DNA from: Nocardia sp. | GTDB lineage: Bacteria; Actinomycetota; Actinomycetes; Mycobacteriales; Mycobacteriaceae | DNA length: 14,197 bases | Assembly: GCA_013361595.1 (NCBI GenBank) | Contig: JABFXT010000068.1 | Span: 1 to 14,197, forward strand | Direction of reading: 5' to 3' | Part shown: piece after piece, positions 11,691 to 14,197 of the stretch | Position numbering within the stretch: position 1 is the first letter of the stretch | How the letters are laid out: each line of letters opens with the position of its first letter | Translations under genes and position numbers: made by a program | Notes under the pieces: model-generated | What the model was told of the DNA's origin: nothing | Database searches by the model: none | Seen by the model: the letters and a program-made list of their open reading frames with translations, nothing else

Positions 11691-13292
11691 ATGGCCAATA
11701 ATTTCGCCGACCTTTTCGAACACTCGGTCGACGCCATGCCCGACCGGATCGCGCTGATCGAGGAGGGCCGGCGTGTCACATACCGCGAACTGGAGGAACG
11801 CGCCAACCGGCTCGCCAACCATCTCGCGGCGCAGGGGGTCACTCGTGGCACCCATATCGGGTTCCAGATGCACAACAGCATCGATACGATGCAGACGCTG
11901 ATCGCCTGCTTCAAACTGGCCGCCGTACCGGTCAATATCAATTTCCGGTACGGCCCCGACGAACTCGCCTACCTCTATGACAATGCCGACCTCGAATACC
12001 TCGTCTACCACGCGTGTTACGGGGACGCGGTACGCGCGGCGGCGCAGCGGTCACCGCGGCTGAAATATCTGCTGTGCGCGGCCGACGACCGGACCCCGGC
12101 CGATCCCGGTGTGGACTGTCTGGCCGAGGTCGTGGCAGCGGCCCCCGCGACGCGGCCCGAGGTACCGCGGACCGCCGACGATCTGTTCGTCATGTACACC
12201 GGCGGCACCACCGGAATGCCCAAGGGCGTGCTGTGGCGGCAGGAGGACATGTGGCGGGTACTCGGGGGCGGGATCGACTTCTACAGCAACGAGCCGGTCA
12301 CCGACGAATACCAGCAGTCACGTACCGGCGCCGCGGGCGAGCCCTCGACCTGGATGATCCTGCCACCGCTGATGCATCTGGCCGCGATGATGCCGACCTT
12401 CATCGCGCTGTGGTCCGGCAACTGCGTGATCTTCGTGCCCCGGTTCGACCCCGGGCACGTATGGCGCACGATCGCCGCCGAACGACCCGGGGTCCTGGTG
12501 GTCACCGGTGACGCGATGGCCCGGCCCCTGATCGACTCCTACCGCGGGGACCCGGTGGACGCCACCGGGTTGTTCATGATCGCTTCGGGTGCCGCGCTGC
12601 TCACCCAGCCGACCAAGAACGCGCTACTGGACCTGATGCCGAATCTGTTCGTCTCCGATTCGATCGGTTCGTCCGAAACCGGTTTCGGCGGGATCGGATT
12701 CGCCCAGCGCGACGACGACCCGGCCCGCAAACCGCGCGTATCGATCGGCCGCGGCGCGGTGGTGGTCGACGACGACGGGCATCCGGTGTCGCCCGGCGCC
12801 GAGGGGTGGCTGGCCAAGACCGGGGCGGTGCCGCTCGGCTACTACAAGGACCCGGAACGCACCGAGAAACTGTTCAAGGTGGTGGACGGGCAGCGGATCG
12901 TGGTCACCGACGATCGGGCCCGTCTGGAGGACGACGGAACCATCAGCCTCATCGGCCGCGGCAATATGGTGATCAACACCGGCGGCGAGAAGGTATTCGC
13001 CGAAGAAGTGGAGGGGGTGGTGAAATCGCACGCCGCGATCTACGACGCCACGGTGATCGGGGTGGCGCACGAACGCTGGGGTCAGCAGGTCGCGGTGGTC
13101 GTGAGTCTCACCGGCGACGGGCTGGACCCGGCCGATCTGCGTGCGCACGTCCGTAACCATCTGGCCGGGTACAAAGTGCCGCGCGCGGTGTGGATCACGG
13201 ACACGATCGTCCGCTCGCCCAGCGGTAAACCGGATTACACCTGGGCCAGGAAGTACGCCGCGCAGCGGGCTCCCGACCACCGCGCGGACTGA
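11691..13292 (+). CDS. Acyl-CoA synthetase (FadD-type, ANL superfamily)
   Basis: A 533-aa adenylate-forming enzyme that activates a carboxylic acid with ATP and then forms the CoA thioester. P-loop motif YTGGTTGMPKG at 169-179, acyl-pocket segment LPPLMHLAAMMPTF (224-237), adenine motif SDSIGSSETG (322-331), and the C-terminal PSGKPDYTW (510-518) with catalytic K513. The usual Y-x-T-G-D motif reads VVTDDRARLEDDG (404-416), Asp replacing Gly. The VLWRQEDMW stretch after the P-loop and the length recall, from memory, mycobacterial steroid side-chain synthetases such as FadD19 and FadD17. ATG 11691 has AGGA five bases upstream; the frame open back to 11514 is shadow of the previous gene. Last gene of the ferredoxin operon, probably supplying the pathway's CoA-activated substrate. 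Confidence 0.92.
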   Translation: MANNFADLFEHSVDAMPDRIALIEEGRRVTYRELEERANRLANHLAAQGVTRGTHIGFQMHNSIDTMQTLIACFKLAAVPVNINFRYGPDELAYLYDNADLEYLVYHACYGDAVRAAAQRSPRLKYLLCAADDRTPADPGVDCLAEVVAAAPATRPEVPRTADDLFVMYTGGTTGMPKGVLWRQEDMWRVLGGGIDFYSNEPVTDEYQQSRTGAAGEPSTWMILPPLMHLAAMMPTFIALWSGNCVIFVPRFDPGHVWRTIAAERPGVLVVTGDAMARPLIDSYRGDPVDATGLFMIASGAALLTQPTKNALLDLMPNLFVSDSIGSSETGFGGIGFAQRDDDPARKPRVSIGRGAVVVDDDGHPVSPGAEGWLAKTGAVPLGYYKDPERTEKLFKVVDGQRIVVTDDRARLEDDGTISLIGRGNMVINTGGEKVFAEEVEGVVKSHAAIYDATVIGVAHERWGQQVAVVVSLTGDGLDPADLRAHVRNHLAGYKVPRAVWITDTIVRSPSGKPDYTWARKYAAQRAPDHRAD

Positions 13293-13403
13293 GCGCCGGT
13301 GTCGGTGGGGGGTGTGACCCGAATACGCCAGAAAGGGGCAATGGCGTTCGCGCAGTGGATCAAGCGGGCCGACCGCTCGTCGCCTGCCGAGCCTGAGCGC
13401 GGC

Positions 13404-13434
13404 TTGCTTTCGAGCGCGCTCGAAGCTTTAGCGT
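13404..13434 (+). promoter_or_regulatory. MerR-type promoter with 19-bp spacer, upstream of the SDR at 13442
   Basis: TTGCTT (-35, 13404-13409), exactly 19 bp, TAGCGT (-10, 13429-13434), with the perfect 16-bp palindrome TTCGAGCGCGCTCGAA (13409-13424) between the hexamers. It matches the layout of the element at 868-898, including the same -10. The -10 ends seven bases before the ATG, so the mRNA is probably leaderless. Confidence 0.7.
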
Positions 13435-13441
13435 CGGGGCC

Positions 13442-14197
13442 ATGACCACGACGAACGAGACGAAGACATGGATCATCACGGGCGCGAGTTCGGGCCTCGG
13501 CCTGGCGCTCGCCGAGGCGGCACTCGCGGCCGGCGAGCATGTGGTCGGGACCGCGCGACGGGCCGACCGGTTCGACGGGCTCGAGGCGCGGTACGGGGAT
13601 AGGCTCCTCACCATCGAGCACGATGTGCGCGACACGGCGGGAGCGGCCGCGGTTGTGCAGCGGGCGCTGGAGGTGTTCGGGCGGGTCGACGTGCTCGTCA
13701 ACAATGCCGGTGCCGGACAGGTCGGCGCCGCCGAAGAGATCACGGATGCCGCGCTGCGGGCCATGCTCGAGCAGCACCTGTTCGGCCCGGCCGCCTATGT
13801 GCGTGCCGTGCTACCCCACCTGCGGGAGCGCCGCTCGGGTGCGATCGTGCAGATGAGCAGTCAGGGCGGGCGGATGTCGTTCCCCGCCGTAGGCAGCTAC
13901 TCAGCAGGCAAGTTCGCACTCGAGGGCTGGTCGGAGGCGCTCGCGGGCGAGGTCGCACCGTTCGGCATCCGCGTCCTCATCGTCGAGCCCAGTCGCTTCC
14001 GCACCGCGTTCAACGCCGCCGATGTGCTCAACACAGCGCAGCAGAGCTCGATCTACGACGAGGCCATCGGTGCCGTGCGCGCGAACATGGCCGAGGCCGA
14101 CGGCATCCAGGAGGGCGACCCGGCACGCGCCGCCCGGGTGATCCGCGATATGCTCGGCACCCCCGGCGCGCCGCTGCGGCTCCCGCTCGGCGCCGAG
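13442..14197 (+). CDS. Classical short-chain dehydrogenase/reductase (runs off the right edge)
   Basis: 252 codons are visible with no stop before the window end, so only the C-terminal end is missing. Cofactor motif TGASSGLG at residues 13-20, D61-V, structural NNAG at 87-90, and the catalytic set S140, Y153 and K157 (YSAGK). After the active site the usual PG of SDRs reads EPSRFRT (182-188). This is an NAD(P)-dependent oxidoreductase of the cytoplasm; the substrate is unknown. No ribosome binding site precedes the ATG; together with the -10 seven bases upstream this indicates leaderless translation. Leucine is mostly CTC (about 15 CTC to 6 CTG by my count), whereas the FadD gene before it favours CTG, hinting at a different origin. 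MerR-controlled SDRs often respond to reactive carbonyls or quinones (known for other loci). Confidence 0.93.
   Translation, partial: MTTTNETKTWIITGASSGLGLALAEAALAAGEHVVGTARRADRFDGLEARYGDRLLTIEHDVRDTAGAAAVVQRALEVFGRVDVLVNNAGAGQVGAAEEITDAALRAMLEQHLFGPAAYVRAVLPHLRERRSGAIVQMSSQGGRMSFPAVGSYSAGKFALEGWSEALAGEVAPFGIRVLIVEPSRFRTAFNAADVLNTAQQSSIYDEAIGAVRANMAEADGIQEGDPARAARVIRDMLGTPGAPLRLPLGAE

Noticed and set aside
13293..13403. Terminator after fadD
   Set aside because: Only four-base arms are visible (for example GGGT/ACCC), too weak to support.
1..14197. tRNA, rRNA, CRISPR, insertion sequence or attachment site
   Set aside because: No repeat arrays, transposase frames, terminal inverted repeats or tRNA-like cloverleaf sequences were seen on either strand.

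Overview
The window looks like chromosome of a high-GC actinobacterium in the Nocardia/Mycobacterium/Rhodococcus group. The pointers are two F420-dependent luciferase-like (LLM) oxidoreductases, a small mycobacterial-type CxxHxxC ferredoxin, WXG100 proteins of type VII (ESX) secretion, many GTG starts, ATGA/GTGA stop-start overlaps and several apparently leaderless promoters. Nocardia is my best guess, from style only. I see no RNA gene, transposon or CRISPR array.

Left edge (1-1808): the start of an SDR gene runs leftward and diverges from a TetR regulator; one 16-bp near-palindrome covers both core promoters. An Rv1855c-like LLM oxidoreductase follows, behind a promoter with the 19-bp -35/-10 spacer and dyad typical of MerR-family control. 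A strong hairpin (1852-1890) separates it from the convergent next operon.

Toxin cassette (4672-1906, minus strand): two small WXG100-type proteins, a 422-aa protein with a WXG-like head, a hydrophobic middle and a compact basic Cys/Lys/Arg-rich tail, and an acidic HEAT-repeat protein are packed into a tight operon. I read this as a type VII-secreted polymorphic toxin with two small export partners and a HEAT-repeat immunity protein. It resembles in layout the LXG toxin operons of Bacillota, and it is the most interesting system here.

Glyco/F420 operon (9216-4836, minus strand): a carboxymuconolactone decarboxylase-family protein, a second LLM oxidoreductase, a GT4 glycosyltransferase, a class I methyltransferase and an alpha/alpha-toroid protein. 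The last four overlap end to start. The job is probably synthesis or trimming of a methylated glycan or glycolipid, with the substrate unknown.

Ferredoxin/acyl-CoA operon (9594-13292, plus strand): ferredoxin, NTF2/SnoaL-like protein, an unrecognised 416-aa protein and a FadD-type acyl-CoA synthetase, plausibly lipid or steroid-like catabolism or modification. It diverges from the glyco operon. In the 377-bp gap the two promoters carry the same ACAC(A/C)TGTCCAG element exactly 4 nt after the -10, so one regulator probably controls both operons. A KstR-like palindrome sits at the left promoter.

Right edge (13442-14197): an SDR gene, incomplete at the window end, with a second MerR-type promoter, a probable leaderless mRNA and leucine codon use unlike its neighbours.
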